DNA from: Trogon surrucura
Taxonomy: Eukaryota; Chordata; Aves; Trogoniformes; Trogonidae
Assembly (NCBI GenBank): GCA_020746105.1
Contig: CM036632.1
Coordinates: forward strand, 4,898,001 to 4,962,000
Direction of reading: 5' to 3'
Length of the DNA: 64,000 nucleotides
Position 1 is the first letter of the stretch. Each line of letters opens with the position of its first letter. The notes under the pieces were generated by a model. That model had not been told where the DNA came from, made no database searches, and saw nothing but the letters and a program-made list of their open reading frames with translations. Below are positions 24,858 to 37,600 of this stretch, piece after piece. A program made the translations under genes and the position numbers.

Positions 24858-26301
24858 ATGATGCCATGTCTGTAGTAACAGCGAGGTCGAGCTGTCTGCC
24901 CGCCAGCGCTGCGGCGTACGCGGAGGACGTGCCTTTCATCCAGCCAGACGGACGGTGTGCTACACCTTTGAGCTGCTTAATTTAATGCTGCTGAAAAGTC
25001 AGACCTTTGTCTGCGCAGCAATATTCACCCTGTGCGGTGGGATTTGGGGAGCAGCGACATGGGGTTTTAATACCAGTATGAGACACGCTTGTTTTCTTGA
25101 CTGTGGTGAAGCAATCTGAGGAATAAGAACAGGAAAAATGATGGATTTCTGGATAAAATATAGAGGGGGAAAAAATTATCACATTTTACTGCGGCACAAT
25201 GTGTTAAATTGTTTAATATGCTGATGTGGAGATAGTGACCAAAGGCAACAGTCAAGTTGGCTTTATCCATGTGGATGAGCTTTGCCTGCCCTTGCGACTC
25301 ACGTGTTGTTAGAGCTTGGGCAGGATTGGGGCTGTTACTCCTGGCACGGGAAATCAAGGCTTCTGTGGATGGAGCTGAAAGAGAATTCATTAGGAAAGGG
25401 CATAATGAGCCTCAGTAGTCACGAGAACTGCTGTTTGGAGTCACTGTGGTCAGATGCGCTCTGGTAGGGTTTTCCACGCCAAGATGCACTAAGTGTGTCA
25501 GCATCTGGGGGTGATTCCTCGCCTTGGAGGGCCTCGATGTGCCCACGCCGTGTGGTTGCGTGTGCGTGTGGGGCTGCGTGTGCCTGTTTGTGCTTTTCTC
25601 GCTCTGTTTGGCAGCTGAGCAGTGGCTTTTCCTGGTCACTTCTGATCTGTTCACAGGACATCAACAGAGCCGTCCCTTTGCCTCAGCTACCAGCACACCC
25701 TCAGACAGGTTTTTCTGCAGTGTGTGAGAAGTGTGTTAGAAGACAACAGGTGTATTTTTGGTTGATTTTGTTGTGGTGGTTTTTTTTCCAAATGGCCCTC
25801 ACTGAAAATACTGTCATGTAGCTCCCTGTTTTTCAGAAAAGGACCGTTTACCCAAGACAGCCATGTTGTTGTCTTGTGCACTAGTTCACCGGGAAGAAGA
25901 AATGTTGAAAGAGCATGCAGTATTAAAGCTATTTTGAATAAAACTCACTTCCTCTGGTTTCAGTGGAGACTTTAGCCTTGTTTTCACAGCGCTCTTTGTC
26001 AGAACCTAAATATAAAATATACTGACAGGTCAAAGTTAAGGTTACTAGACAGTATTGAAACCAGCATTTTTACCCCCAATTACACGGACGTGATGGGGTT
26101 GTTGTGCAGCCACGGCTGTTTGTCTCACGGCTGTGACAAGCCTGTATGGATGCTGTCACTTAGCAACCGTTGCCATTTGTGTTTTAACTGCAGCTTTTTT
26201 GTTGTTGGCTCATAATGAGAATTGTAATCACAAGATCAGTCCCATCAAGTGTGATTTTGAGAGCAATGGGCACCAGGGCTCACCTGTGCACGTGCCCAGC
26301 C

Positions 26302-26309
26302 TATATAAG
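26302..26309 (+). promoter_or_regulatory. Isolated TATA-like site
   Basis: TATATAAG lies about 10 bases downstream of a CACGTG E-box (around 26289-26294) in otherwise gene-free sequence. No exon follows that I recognise. A chance match is quite possible. Confidence 0.2.
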
Positions 26310-28102
26310 GGCTACATCAGAAGAATTTCATGTACGATGGCTAATGCAGCTCACTAAGGGTTTATTTGGGAGCTGGCTTGGCTGGAGCAAGTCGTGTTTC
26401 AAGATGTACAGCCTGGATTCACCATCTGCCAGACCAGGCTCTGTAGTTCCTTCCTGCTGGTCACAGCCCAGCCCAGAAGCTGGTTTGAGGCCAAAGCTCT
26501 GAGCGTGGTGGTGGCAAGGGACCAGCCCTTGATGTCCCCACCCACAGCAGCTCAAGCTCCCTGCTGCCTTCTACTGACCCAGCCTGAAAGATCAGAGAAT
26601 ATGGGGTCAACGGAGACTGGAAATATGAGGAGCAAGAGATAATGAAATGGGAGAAGTGAAGATCTGATAATGCTTTTATCTCTTGAAGGTAATCCCCACC
26701 TGTCTTACAATGAAAAGGAGTGTAAAGGGGCAGTCCTAACATGTTCAACCCCTAATTCTCTACAAGAGCTGTTTAAGGTCATGGTTTTATGTTACACCTA
26801 GTCTGGTCTAATTGGCAATGTTCCTTAGAGGAGTGGGTGCGCTCTCTGTCCCAGACAGCATGTTCCTACTCCTGTGTGGAGCTTAAGAATTGAGCAACTG
26901 CAGGGGAGTAACTTGGTTTCTGTGGATTTGGCTTTGAGACAGCCATGTGAAAGTCATCTTCATAGCCCTGTTATATGTTTAGAGTAAATAAGTGCATTAA
27001 ACTTGGTACTTTAATTTTGCTTTAACTGAAACAGTTGTGTAATTGCACAGCCTCTTGATTTAGACTGCTCTTTCCCCTTCCATCTGGGGATGAGGTGTAA
27101 GTGTATCCACGGTGTGTGTTGGAAGAGCCCAGACTGCTTTTGTTAGAGCCCTACATCACCAGCTTTGTTTCACCTTGTTCAGTCAGACCTTGCTGCTTTG
27201 AAAGAAAGCCCTTCTCTGTGTGCTGGCTTCCAAGGTTACAGGCAAAAATCTGTCCTGTCTGTGGAGGAGCGTGCCTGACGCAGGCTGAGGTCTGGCTTGT
27301 GCTAAGTGGTGCTTTATTTCTTAGTAGAGTACAAAAACCACTGCTCTAAAGGGAAATGACACAAACTACACAGGTAGTAGCCTGATGTATTTTTGCTACT
27401 GATATATTTTTCCATTGTAAATTGCTGAGAACTTTGCAGTGATGCACTTCCCCTCTAGCGTGGTTTTTAGAAGCCTTGATGAGCATCTGGCGAAAGGTAG
27501 AGCAAATATTAGAGACGGACAAAAGAAATTGCAAAGATATGCATGAGTTGGTCTGTAATCACACATCACATATATCTAAACTAAAGCAACAGCCTTAAAC
27601 ATTTCTGGCCCATTTTTTTTACTAAGTTGTGCAATTAGTATAATTAGGCAAAGAATATTCTTTGGATTTAAAATGTCCAGTGCATTAAACCAGAAAAGTA
27701 ATGATCATTCTTCTGGCAGCTTTTATCAAGCCATGGCTAGCACACAGCTGAGCCAAAGATACTTGCTCTCGCCTGTGTCTGTTTGCATCTGAGCAGTTAA
27801 AGGACAAATCCTTTTTTCAGAGCTCTTTTGAAACTTGTTGAAAGCAACTCTAGGAATTTCATACCTTCTAACAGATCAGGCAACAGAACTTACATTGCCC
27901 CTGTGTGGATGAAGAGCTGAAACGAGCTTTGTGACCACCTTCGTTCACAGTACCAGCCACTGGAGACATAAATGTTTCTAATCTGTGATTTTCTGAGTTG
28001 ATCCACAGCCCACAGTGGAGCAAGTTTCAGGCCTGAGCCTTGGTGCTTCTTGTGTTAAACGAGGCCTGTGTCTGAACACAGCCTTTGCTGAAACTGGTGT
28101 GT

Positions 28103-28130
28103 GGGGGGTGTGTGTGTGCGTGTGCCCAGG
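28103..28130. repeat. GT-rich simple repeat
   Basis: A short interrupted GT/GTG run with an internal G6 tract. Confidence 0.75.
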
Positions 28131-30663
28131 CTGGAGAAACTCTCGGTGTTGCCTGCCTCCTGCAGGAACTGTACACAGCTACAGCAGTGATGGTGTGAAA
28201 GCAGCAGTTTTGACAGGAGATCCATGCCAGAAAGGCAGCTTTGAACTTTGTCCCGTGTCCATAATGGAAGGCCCGGCAGCCCACCTCCTCCTCTACATCG
28301 TTGCAGTCCTCGGGAGCAAGCTGGGCGTGTAGAGGTTACGGAGGGACTGCTGTCGTGTGCTGTCAAGTGTTAAGTAGCAATGGCACTTGTTAAAGGGAAT
28401 GCTCAGTATGTACTTGAGGGTAACAAATCTGTCTCCTTGAATTAAATCCTCCCCTTAGGTGGACCAAAACCACAGCTCCTTGGCAAGACATATCACACGG
28501 GGTGTAAATTCCTAACCCAGCAGAAAGCCGTGTGGCTGGGATAAGGATCTCGTGGAGGTGCAAAAGCTCTGGTAGTTGAGAAGTGGGTTGAGAATGAGTT
28601 AGCAGTGTAAGTGGGGTAGGGCTTCTAGGAGTTAAGTGTGCAAAGTTGGGCATCCTAGAGAGGATATCCCAGTATGCTGTATGACTCATGGTAGTAGCTG
28701 TTAGCGTGTGTTTACAAATTTGTTAGCTAAATTTTCAGCTGACAAATCCCACTACCATCATCTTCTGTAGAAAGAATCATGGGATTTTTTATTTTGCTTT
28801 CATCTCCCTTAACCTCGCTAGTCCCTGGCATTTGTTCCTCACACTGCTCAGATATTCACAACCCTTCATGATTCTCCCAAATATCAGGTGTGGGTAGTCA
28901 GTGCAAGCATCTCGGTGTTAATAAGACTTTCTACTGTAACTGGAGCAGCAGACAAAACAAAGCAAGGCAGTGCAGTGAGCTGAGAAGAGAGAGAAGTACT
29001 GAGTCACCTAATTGCTGGAGGTGGGGACCTGTTTTTAATGAAAGATGAAAGAAGTCCTTAATTCCCCTTCTAAAGACAAGCCTTCCCAGTTTGTTTGGGT
29101 TTTAGCATACGAGCATCTTGTGTATAAACAAGACTTTGGGCTGCAATTAGGCAAATGGTGTAAACTTAACAATGCCACCATCACTCCAGATGATTAAAAA
29201 GAAAACCCAGTTCTATTAAAAATTAATAGGTCTGGGAGTCCAGAGACCTCAGTAATAAGCAGCTAGTTTCCCTTCTGTAACAAGTCACTTTTTCAATTTG
29301 CTGGTATTTTGGCAATTCCTTGGAGTTTCCTGAACTGCACAACCCTGAAATCACACAAATTCCGGTGCTGAACGGGAGGATGATGTTTACCCTGCAAGCT
29401 GCTGTCTCCTTTCCTGGAGCGTATCTGACTTATCGCCAGCACAAAATGCTAGTTTTGGAACTATAATCCTGTCACCAGGCAGGACTGCTAAAACCCCACA
29501 ATCCACACTTTAAAAGCAACTCCTTTCTCTCTGACTAACCCTTTCATTTTCTGAGAGAAATGCAGAGGAAGGAAAAGGCCTGATTTTTGTAGTATCTTCC
29601 ATCTTTTGCCAGGTGTAGACCTTGCTCAGGCAGAATTGTGCACCAGGAGCAGAGCTGCCTTCTCCAAATAACAGCTGCTGGTACAACTCCCAAGGGCTCT
29701 GTCATAAAGCTGTGCAGAGCAGTGGGTAAGTGTGCTTATTTCATTAAAAGGCAGAGAGTAAATCTTCAACCTCAGCAGCAAAAAATTCAAACTACATCTC
29801 ACCCTATAGTAGTGCTGCAGGGATAATATGGAAGGAGGGGATTTTTCTGCTCCAGTAGGTGCTGTAGCCTCCATCAGCCTAAAAAGGAGTGTTGTGTTTC
29901 TGCTTCTACAGAGACTGCAAGAGGATAGAGGATGCTAAATATCACCCCAGTGCTGGAAAAGAATAGTGTGCTCTGACATCCTGGTGAAGGTACTCCTTTT
30001 CTTTTTTTCTTCCCCTCACCATCACTGGAGCAAACTGCAAAACACAGTCTTCTCTTGAGTTTTTAAACTTGGCATTTTTTTTTTCTCAGAAGAGAGTGCT
30101 GCCTTTGCGCTATAGCTGCTGTTTGCTAATTGTTTACAAAAGCTAAGCATAGATCTACTTTATCATGAAAAAGCTGCAGGTCTGAGTTTCTCTTACTAGT
30201 TAGAAGCTATCCTAGTTCTTTAGGAACGGAGAATAGCAGCACTTGAAAAATTGAGTAAAATGGACTTCTGGCTTCAATTAAAAGCAAAGTCAGTTTTTTA
30301 ATGTCACTGCTGAGATCAAACAAGTCTGTTATCTATAGAAGAAAATTGATATTGTTGAGGATGATCAGCTCTTGACTCTGTAAATGCCACTTTCTGCTCT
30401 AGACTTCAAAATGCAACAGGGAACCTGAGAATTCTGGTTTTAGAATGGAGATATGGACAAGGTCAAAACAAGTATCCCTTAAAACCAGTCTTCAGTTTTA
30501 GTTACTCTGGCTCTAAAAGGAGCATGCGACTTGTTTTCAGTCACTGTTCTGTTTTTTTAAAAATATATCCTTATGTAGGCATGGTCTGGTGCTTTCTTAA
30601 AAGACATAGGACTTAAACACATTAAGAAATGCATTTGTTCTTATTTTGAAAAACAAAACATAG

Positions 30664-30669
30664 TTTATT
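30664..30669 (-). terminator. BRAT1: BRAT1 poly(A) signal
   Basis: The minus strand reads AATAAA about 210 bases after the BRAT1 stop codon, implying a short 3' UTR (roughly 30645-30877). Confidence 0.7.
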
Positions 30670-30877
30670 GGAGACTACACATTTTAACAAAATAATTCAT
30701 CAGTATTATACCAAAGATTTTGTAACCCATTTAACAGCTAATGAAACAATTCTTTCTCCATTCAGCATAACACTTCTTTTTAGCCTCTCTCAAGGAAGGC
30801 AACATAACTGGTAGCAAAAAGATCTCCCTCCAGAAGAAAACTGCTTAAGCACTGCTCCCTCAGAGCAAAAGGTGTCT

Positions 30878-31609
30878 TCAGTAACAGTCAGCTTCGTTGT
30901 CCTCTATGGTCCCTGCAGTAGCAAGGATGTCCTCTAGGAGGGACTGAGGGCTTTTCTCCACATGGTCACTACATTTATTTAGCTCATCGTGCAGCTCTAT
31001 TAAGTCTATTGTACCCAAAACTACCATCATGCTCTCTGGATCTTGAAAATGCACCCCTTTAACACCATCTATGAGGATGTTCTGGGCCAGGGAACCCTGC
31101 GTTAGTGTCCTCTGTAACCAGGCAATGTTGTATCCTGCAGGTATACCTTCAGGCCCTTCTGCTTCCTTCAGGGTGGCAACTGGATAGAAAGTATATCGTA
31201 GGTTCAGCAGTATATCACAGGCTTTCTGACCTAGTGGTTTGTCACAGTCACACAAAGACCGAAACAAAAATTTGAACACTTTTGCTTGACAAAGTATCTG
31301 CAGCAGCTTATTCTGCTGAACAGAATAAATGACTGCAGCTAGGACAGGAGGATCTGGGCATTCAGGACAGCCAAGGTGGCGATACATATGACTACAGAAA
31401 GCTTGAACCAGTTCCAAACCACCAAGTCTGACTTCCCAGTCGAAATCATGCTCCACAGTTTGGATCACGGTAGAAACAAACTGTACTGTATCTTCCAGCT
31501 GACCTGTGCAGCCTCGTCTCAGCCACTCAGTGAAGATGCTGATCGCAGCCCTCCTCGGAAAGCCCTCTGGGTCTGTTGACAAGATTTCTTGAAGCTTTGC
31601 TATAGTGTT
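30878..31609 (-). CDS. BRAT1: BRAT1 coding exon 13, C-terminal (residues 646-888, stop)
   Basis: The acceptor acctttag precedes 31609 and the TGA/TAA-type stop follows the terminal Tyr codon at 30878-30880. It contains [34 protein letters not shown], the [18 protein letters not shown] segment and the highly conserved tail [20 protein letters not shown] with terminal EADCY. Published structures, as I recall, place this tail at the INTS11 active site, so its exact conservation is functionally sensible. Confidence 0.96.
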   Translation of the reverse strand, partial: NTIAKLQEILSTDPEGFPRRAAISIFTEWLRRGCTGQLEDTVQFVSTVIQTVEHDFDWEVRLGGLELVQAFCSHMYRHLGCPECPDPPVLAAVIYSVQQNKLLQILCQAKVFKFLFRSLCDCDKPLGQKACDILLNLRYTFYPVATLKEAEGPEGIPAGYNIAWLQRTLTQGSLAQNILIDGVKGVHFQDPESMMVVLGTIDLIELHDELNKCSDHVEKSPQSLLEDILATAGTIEDNEADCY

Positions 31610-34600
31610 CTAAAGGTAAAAAACCAAACAGAAAGCACGAGGGGAGAAACATGCAAAGAAACAAGAACAACAGAAGTAAAAAAAAATCTAGTCTTTTCAT
31701 TACTAGTTGTGAAATCTGCCTGCAGGAGACTGCAGGTGACCTGTGAAAAAAGTTCTAAGTAGCACAGCAGTAAATCAATGTATAGTTCTGCTTGACTCTG
31801 CAGTGGGCTACACAAAGTTGCCGTACCTCTTTATTGTACCGATTCCCTACAGCAGGTGACTCTGGATCTAAGAAAGTAATGAAGGCCAAGTGTCCCACAG
31901 CAGTCACAGCACTTGCTCGCACGTAGCTGTCTGGATCCTCAAGAAGATTTTCTGTAAGCTTCAGCACCTCCGAAGACAGGAGACTCTGCCTGAACTCTTC
32001 TGTAAACAAGACAGCAACCCGAAGAAGCGAGGCTTTATTCTCTCAGAGCGTGAAGCTGTTTCCAATGCAAACAGTTCTTTGCGTCACGCAAGGATGCCCA
32101 CTGACTGCAGGGACAGCTGCCAGTGAGCTGAGCCACTAGAGACCTGGCGGCTGCTCATAAGAGCACAGCCCCTCTGTCAGGCTCCCCAGTTTCCAGCAGC
32201 TCGGTGACTTTCAGTCAAGCCCTGCCAGACACTGGAACTTGGGAAAATCCATTTGCAGTTGTTCTAGCAGCAAGGAAAAAAAGCTTTCTCTGGGCAAGAG
32301 GGTTATGGTTTCAGCCTCATCAAACTTACGCCTTTGATTAAAGGAGGAAAGAAATAGTCTTCCTTTCTTGTCGTCAAGGCAGCTGGCAAAGAAAAAGAAT
32401 GCAACCGCAGCACTGAGAGGGGCTGCAGGGTGAACTGTTAATGCAGCTGAGTGTGCTCAATGCTTCCTTTGTGACCTGGGGACAACGTAGTTGACAACAT
32501 TCCCCCACAGCAGAGCTACTGTAGGAGAATTAACATCGCCTTAGTACTACCCGCTGCAAAGCTCGAGCTACCCGTAAAGTGGAAAATCAGTAATTAATCC
32601 AAAGCGTGTAAAGCAGATCCAGGCTTTTAGCCTCCTAAATCCTAGCCCCCAGCCTGCTGAGTAAAAGCAGTCTCTGCTGCAGAGCCAACAGAAAAAAGGG
32701 AAAATATTATCTGCCATTAGGTGTGGTCACCTGCCCTGACATACATGTCTCAACATATGATCATTTCAACACTCCTTGGGTTAACTCCCCAAAGCTGCCA
32801 TTGAGGGCAGAGCAGTCTGACCTCAACAGGCAAGCAGGATAGGTTTATTAATCTTTGCCAATTTTTTATTACAATCTAGGAGTAAAAATCTTAGTATTTC
32901 TTTCTTTTCTTACCCCTCCAGTTACAGGTCAGAGGGTGCTTCATAAGCCTGACTGACTTTCATAACGTTCAAAGAAATACTCCTCCAAGATGAACTGTTG
33001 AATTTCTGTACCCACCTTTCAAGCATCTAACCAGGCCAGTGAGGAACTCCAGAGAAGAATCTCTTACTTCCCAGCAGGGACTGCACAAACGCTTCTGCAG
33101 CACCAGAAAGATTCCTGTAAAAGCCAGGCGACAAGTTAAATGAAGGCAACAAGCCTCACTGAAGCAATCACTGTACAAGCTCTACATCACTTTCTACAAT
33201 GCAATTCCTTTTGCTGCTGTTGTGTGCTTCTCTCCGAGTTCTTCAAAATGCTATTTGGGTAGCTAAACCTAAATTCAGCATAACTGCAAACAAATGAATC
33301 TTGAGTGCTTTGAGCATGAAAGGTGGGTGAGTGCAGATTTCATATATGCCACCAGCTGCCGTTTCTCCCAATTTGAATAGCTTTGTTACCTTCCAAAATC
33401 TTGTCAGTTTGTTGATGCTGACTGTTGGAGCAGGACAGTGCCTGCAAGCGCACCAAGGCCTCAGATGTAGCTTTAAATGTTTTCTTTAGAACCTGAAGCA
33501 ATATAAAGCAGATTTCCTTTACTATAGGAGGAGGCATTGTTGCCTTTATGCTAGCTAAAACTTGTTTTAACTCCAAACTTACACAGAAACTCGCACAGTA
33601 AACAAGTACATATGCTTCCTTACTAAAAACTAGCCCATAAATAATTTGTGCTTATGTAACATTTCTAACACACATGCCTGTTCTCAGCTTAGTATGATAA
33701 AGTTCTAGCACCTCCAGCTTTTGATTTGCAGTTGTCATCAGACTCATTCAAACAAAACAAAGGAAGAAAATAAAACCCCTTAATGCAAAGAATGTAATAC
33801 TTCAGGACCATGTTAAGTTGAGTATGTTGGTGCTACTCTTAGACATGATGGTTCCTGTCTTTTCAAGAACACTCAATGTATTGGCCAGTTACTCGCTCTT
33901 CAGAATTTTAGCTGTTTCCTGCAAGCCACAAAGAACCAAGACACATCTGCTACGTATTCTAATGGAAGCCATGCTAAGAAACAACTATTGTCAGGCAATT
34001 TTTCAGAACTACATCCCACTGGGGCAAGCAAATAGACTTGGATCTCCCCTTATTTCTATACTTACAGTAGGGCTGGTGTTCGGACTCTCAAGGTATGCCA
34101 GAAGGACATCAAATAGACCTGCTATGAGTGTGTCACAGTCTGAAACATAGAAAACAAAACTGAAGGACCAATATTGAGAGAATGAGCAGCTGAACCACAA
34201 TTCAGTTGAAGTACAGGAAGACACAAGATTGTAAAACTGTTTTGGAGAAGAAAGCAACTGCAGTTCTCAGAGTAAAAAAGGAACACCCAATTTCTTACAA
34301 CCACTAAAACCTTTTCAGTTACAACATTACCTGCCCTGGCTCATGAACAGAAAGTAAGGTCAGCCAAGACCGTAAGAAGAACTGGAAGAATGAACAAGTT
34401 TCAGAAATGGAAGTGGCAGTCTTCTTCCTTCAGTAAGATCGGTGAAGGGGAACAAAAAAACTCTGCAACTACGTAATAGTCAAGTATTTCCAAAATGAAA
34501 AGAAATCTGAAGCGCAAAGATCAACTCACCTTTTCGCTCCAAGAGTGCTGCTAGCACATCAAGAGCTGAACTCTGTACTCTGAAGCAATTGATCAGGATT

Positions 34601-37600
34601 TGGCTTATCGTGCTTCCCAGAGGAGAAGTTGGACTCAGGAAGCCATTACAGAATTGTAATATTGTTACGAGGGAGCGCAGCAGAGCTGTATAGGGTAAAT
34701 CCACTCTCTGATGAGTCTAATGGTAAGAGAAAATTAAAAAAAAAAAAAGGAAAAAAAAAAAGGGAGAAAGATGCTTCCAGCAAAAGTCTTAGGCATGCAC
34801 ACACAGCAGGAGTATTTGGTCAGGAAGCAGCAAAAATTGCAATTTCTAGTGTGTTCTTAAGGTAGCCCAATGCTAACGACCACAAATTATCTTCCTCTCT
34901 CAAAAGAACTATTGCACAAATGGAAGGAGAAAAGAGGGAAAACAGTTAAATTTATGTTTTGTCACTGAATAACTGCAGTAGAAATAAGGTATGGTAACAA
35001 AGCTTGAGAAGACAGATTTAAAACTAAATGAAGTCTCTCTTGACAAGCCTCATTATTCCTCTGTTTTCCCTCTTTGGAGTCCACTGTGCTAGATTTCTTT
35101 AACATGTGGAAGCCCTCACTGTCAACTCTTCTCCATGTTCTGTTAAGCTCTGCTGCAAAAGTTTACAATTTATCTTAACACTGTCTTTCAACAGCCAGTT
35201 TGATCCCCAGGCTTTTCTCCTTCTCTGAGTGTTACCTGAGACAGCAGCTTCTGCAGATGACCAAGGGTCTGACACAGGAGACTAACACAAGATGACTTGC
35301 AGGACAGAAGATGCTCAACGGTGGCGGGATCACTAACAGACTCATCCAGCAAACCTAGAGGACCAAAGGAGGGAAGAGCTCAGGTTGGTAGTGAATACAA
35401 AAGACAGTGAATTTTAAAGTTAGTCAAGACATTCAGGTGATGTAGTATAAACATGCCTTCAAGTGCAACTATCAGTAGGATGCTGCACTTTACCACAAAC
35501 ACTGCTACTGTCCTTAACTTCTGTTCTTCCTCCTCCAGTTTTGTCTGCACCAGAGAGTGATAACCTGGCAAGCAGACTAGCCTCCAACTTTTCTAGCATA
35601 ACTGTACCTGTGTATTCCAGGGGCTGGGAGGCTGCTCTCAAAACACAGTCCATTGGCTGAAGTAGAACAGTCAGTGCCTGAATCCTCACTTCTTGGGGGC
35701 TTCAAGGAGGAAACAGCAGTTACCGAAACAAGAACACTTCAGTTATTTCCCAAATACCTACCCCCAGTTGCTGAGCAGAATAATGTTTCTCATGCAGGCT
35801 TTTAAACAAGCCAGCAATGACAGAGCAATGAAATTTTTATCAGAATTCAAGCCTTCTTGCAAGTTTCCCTGGCTAACTGAAAGCAGAGGAGAAATGGCTC
35901 TGGAATCTAGAAGCAGCCTTATCGAAGCTATGCAACTAGAACAGGATTCTGTGTAAGAAGGGGTTTACTGAGAGATATTTCTTGTCAACAAAACGGGATC
36001 CTTATATCTTAAGACCTGTAAAACAGTATCTGTATGCATTCACCTGATGATTTCTTGATGCTTTTTCACTACCTAAAGGGGAGTTACAGAGATGATGCAG
36101 GCAGACTTCTCAGAGGTGCACAAGAGAAGAATCTTAAATTGCAAGAGGGTAGATTCCAACTTCCCATAGCAAAATGGAAAATAATTTCCATAGTGAAATG
36201 AAAGTGCTTAATCACTAGAGCAGGGTGCACTTAGAAGCTGGGGACTTCTCATCCTTCGGGATATTTGAAGCTTGGATGGTGAAAGCCCTGAGCAACCTGA
36301 TCTGTCTCTGAAGTTAGCCCTGCACTGGCAAAAAGGTTGAATTAGATCACTTCCTTCTAACCTAAGTTACTCTACAACTGTCAACAGAATCTCCAGATGC
36401 ACACCTCTGACAGCAGGGAAAGCTCTTAAACTAGTTGGTGTTTTGGTGAAAAAGAAAACCAAACAGATTACTGGATTTGACAGGGAGTCAAACTGTGTCC
36501 ACTATAGTCAGCTTTGGCAGTGTAAGGTTAAATGAGTTTGCTGTTTCTTTCCTGAAATTGGCTGGCTGTAGACAAGACACATATGTATGCACATACACAT
36601 GATACTGGCTCTTTTTGTTCCTCTCCCTTTGAAACTAGACTATTCTTATTATCAGTGTCTGAAGTAAGGTTCTTGTCTGAAGTCTGGTATGGTTCTTGCT
36701 AATCAGTCTTACATATTAAGGAACGTAGTGGAAAATGCAGTGAGGAAAAAATCGTTCTTGGAAAGACACCACAAATATTAGTACAGAAACATCTGCAGAG
36801 TGCAAAAATTTTATTGCAGCAAGTCTTACCATTCGTAGATCATCAGAATTTTCACTGCCAAAGGACCAACTTGTAATGGAGTTAAGCGTTCCAGGGCAAA
36901 AGTCACTAATGCCCAAATACGGCCTTCAGTGTCACCAAACACAGGGGACCTGAGAAGAAAAAAAAGTGTAAATTGTATGTCCTATTAGACAGGGGAAAAC
37001 TGATATATCTCATCACTGGATTCAAGGCCCCAGAAAATCTTTACCATGCCATTTCAAGCAAAAGATTGGCCAGCAGGTGCTGTGCTTCAACAGTCTCTTT
37101 CGTCAAAAGGGATTCGATTTGATTTGCTATCCCTAACCAAAGTACTTGAGTCCACTCAGCGTGACAACTGCGAAAAATACTAGTTAACAGTTTTAGTGAC
37201 TGCTCGATGCGAGAGGCAGACGTGGACTGAAGGGAATCTTCAACATGCTTTATAATCATTTGAGCACAGGCTGGCCATTCACAGTCCTTTGTACTGAGAG
37301 CTTTAGTCATTTCAGACTCTACAGAGAGGGTGAGAACATCCACCAGAAGCTTATTGGCAGCTGAAGCCACAAACAGGCTGGGATCCCCTTGCAGAATGAA
37401 GATCACGTCCATGCCTCCTGTGTGAAAACAAAACAAGTCACTGGAGGCAAAAATAGCCTTCCTATTGTGAGGTGGAGTCTTGTGAGCTCCAACCATATGT
37501 TATTTGAATTAGAGTATCACATAGAATTAAATGATGCTGGTGGGGCGCTGAAATCTACCTTTTAGAAAGAATTACAAGTAAGAATATAGAAGGCTTTTAA

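Larger units (their letters stand above)
17341..30650. other. Intergenic region between AMZ1 promoter and BRAT1 3' end
   Basis: This is about 13.3 kb in which I recognise no coding exon. The longest frames (20780-21373 minus and 23910-24443 plus) show no family resemblance, and part of the second is encoded by a T-rich tract. Contents seen: an AT-rich low-complexity run (23964-24013), a GT/CTGT/CT/poly-C tract (24811-24857), a GT-rich patch (28103-28130), a 15-bp duplication (19816-19850) and an isolated TATA-like site (26302). Regulatory elements or a long non-coding RNA cannot be excluded. Confidence 0.6.
31610..35235 (-). other. BRAT1: BRAT1 introns between exons 7 and 13
   Basis: The introns are 31610-31826, 32000-33015, 33115-33389, 33493-34065, 34140-34529 and 34717-35235. 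The last carries a poly-pyrimidine tract of about 45 bases (A-rich on the plus strand, 34736-34762) just before exon 8. No other gene or repeat was recognised. Confidence 0.7.

Noticed and set aside
28771..28890. AGAATCAT-type words suggesting a minus-strand CR1 end
   Set aside because: The characteristic CR1 body words next to the tail are absent, so it is a chance match.
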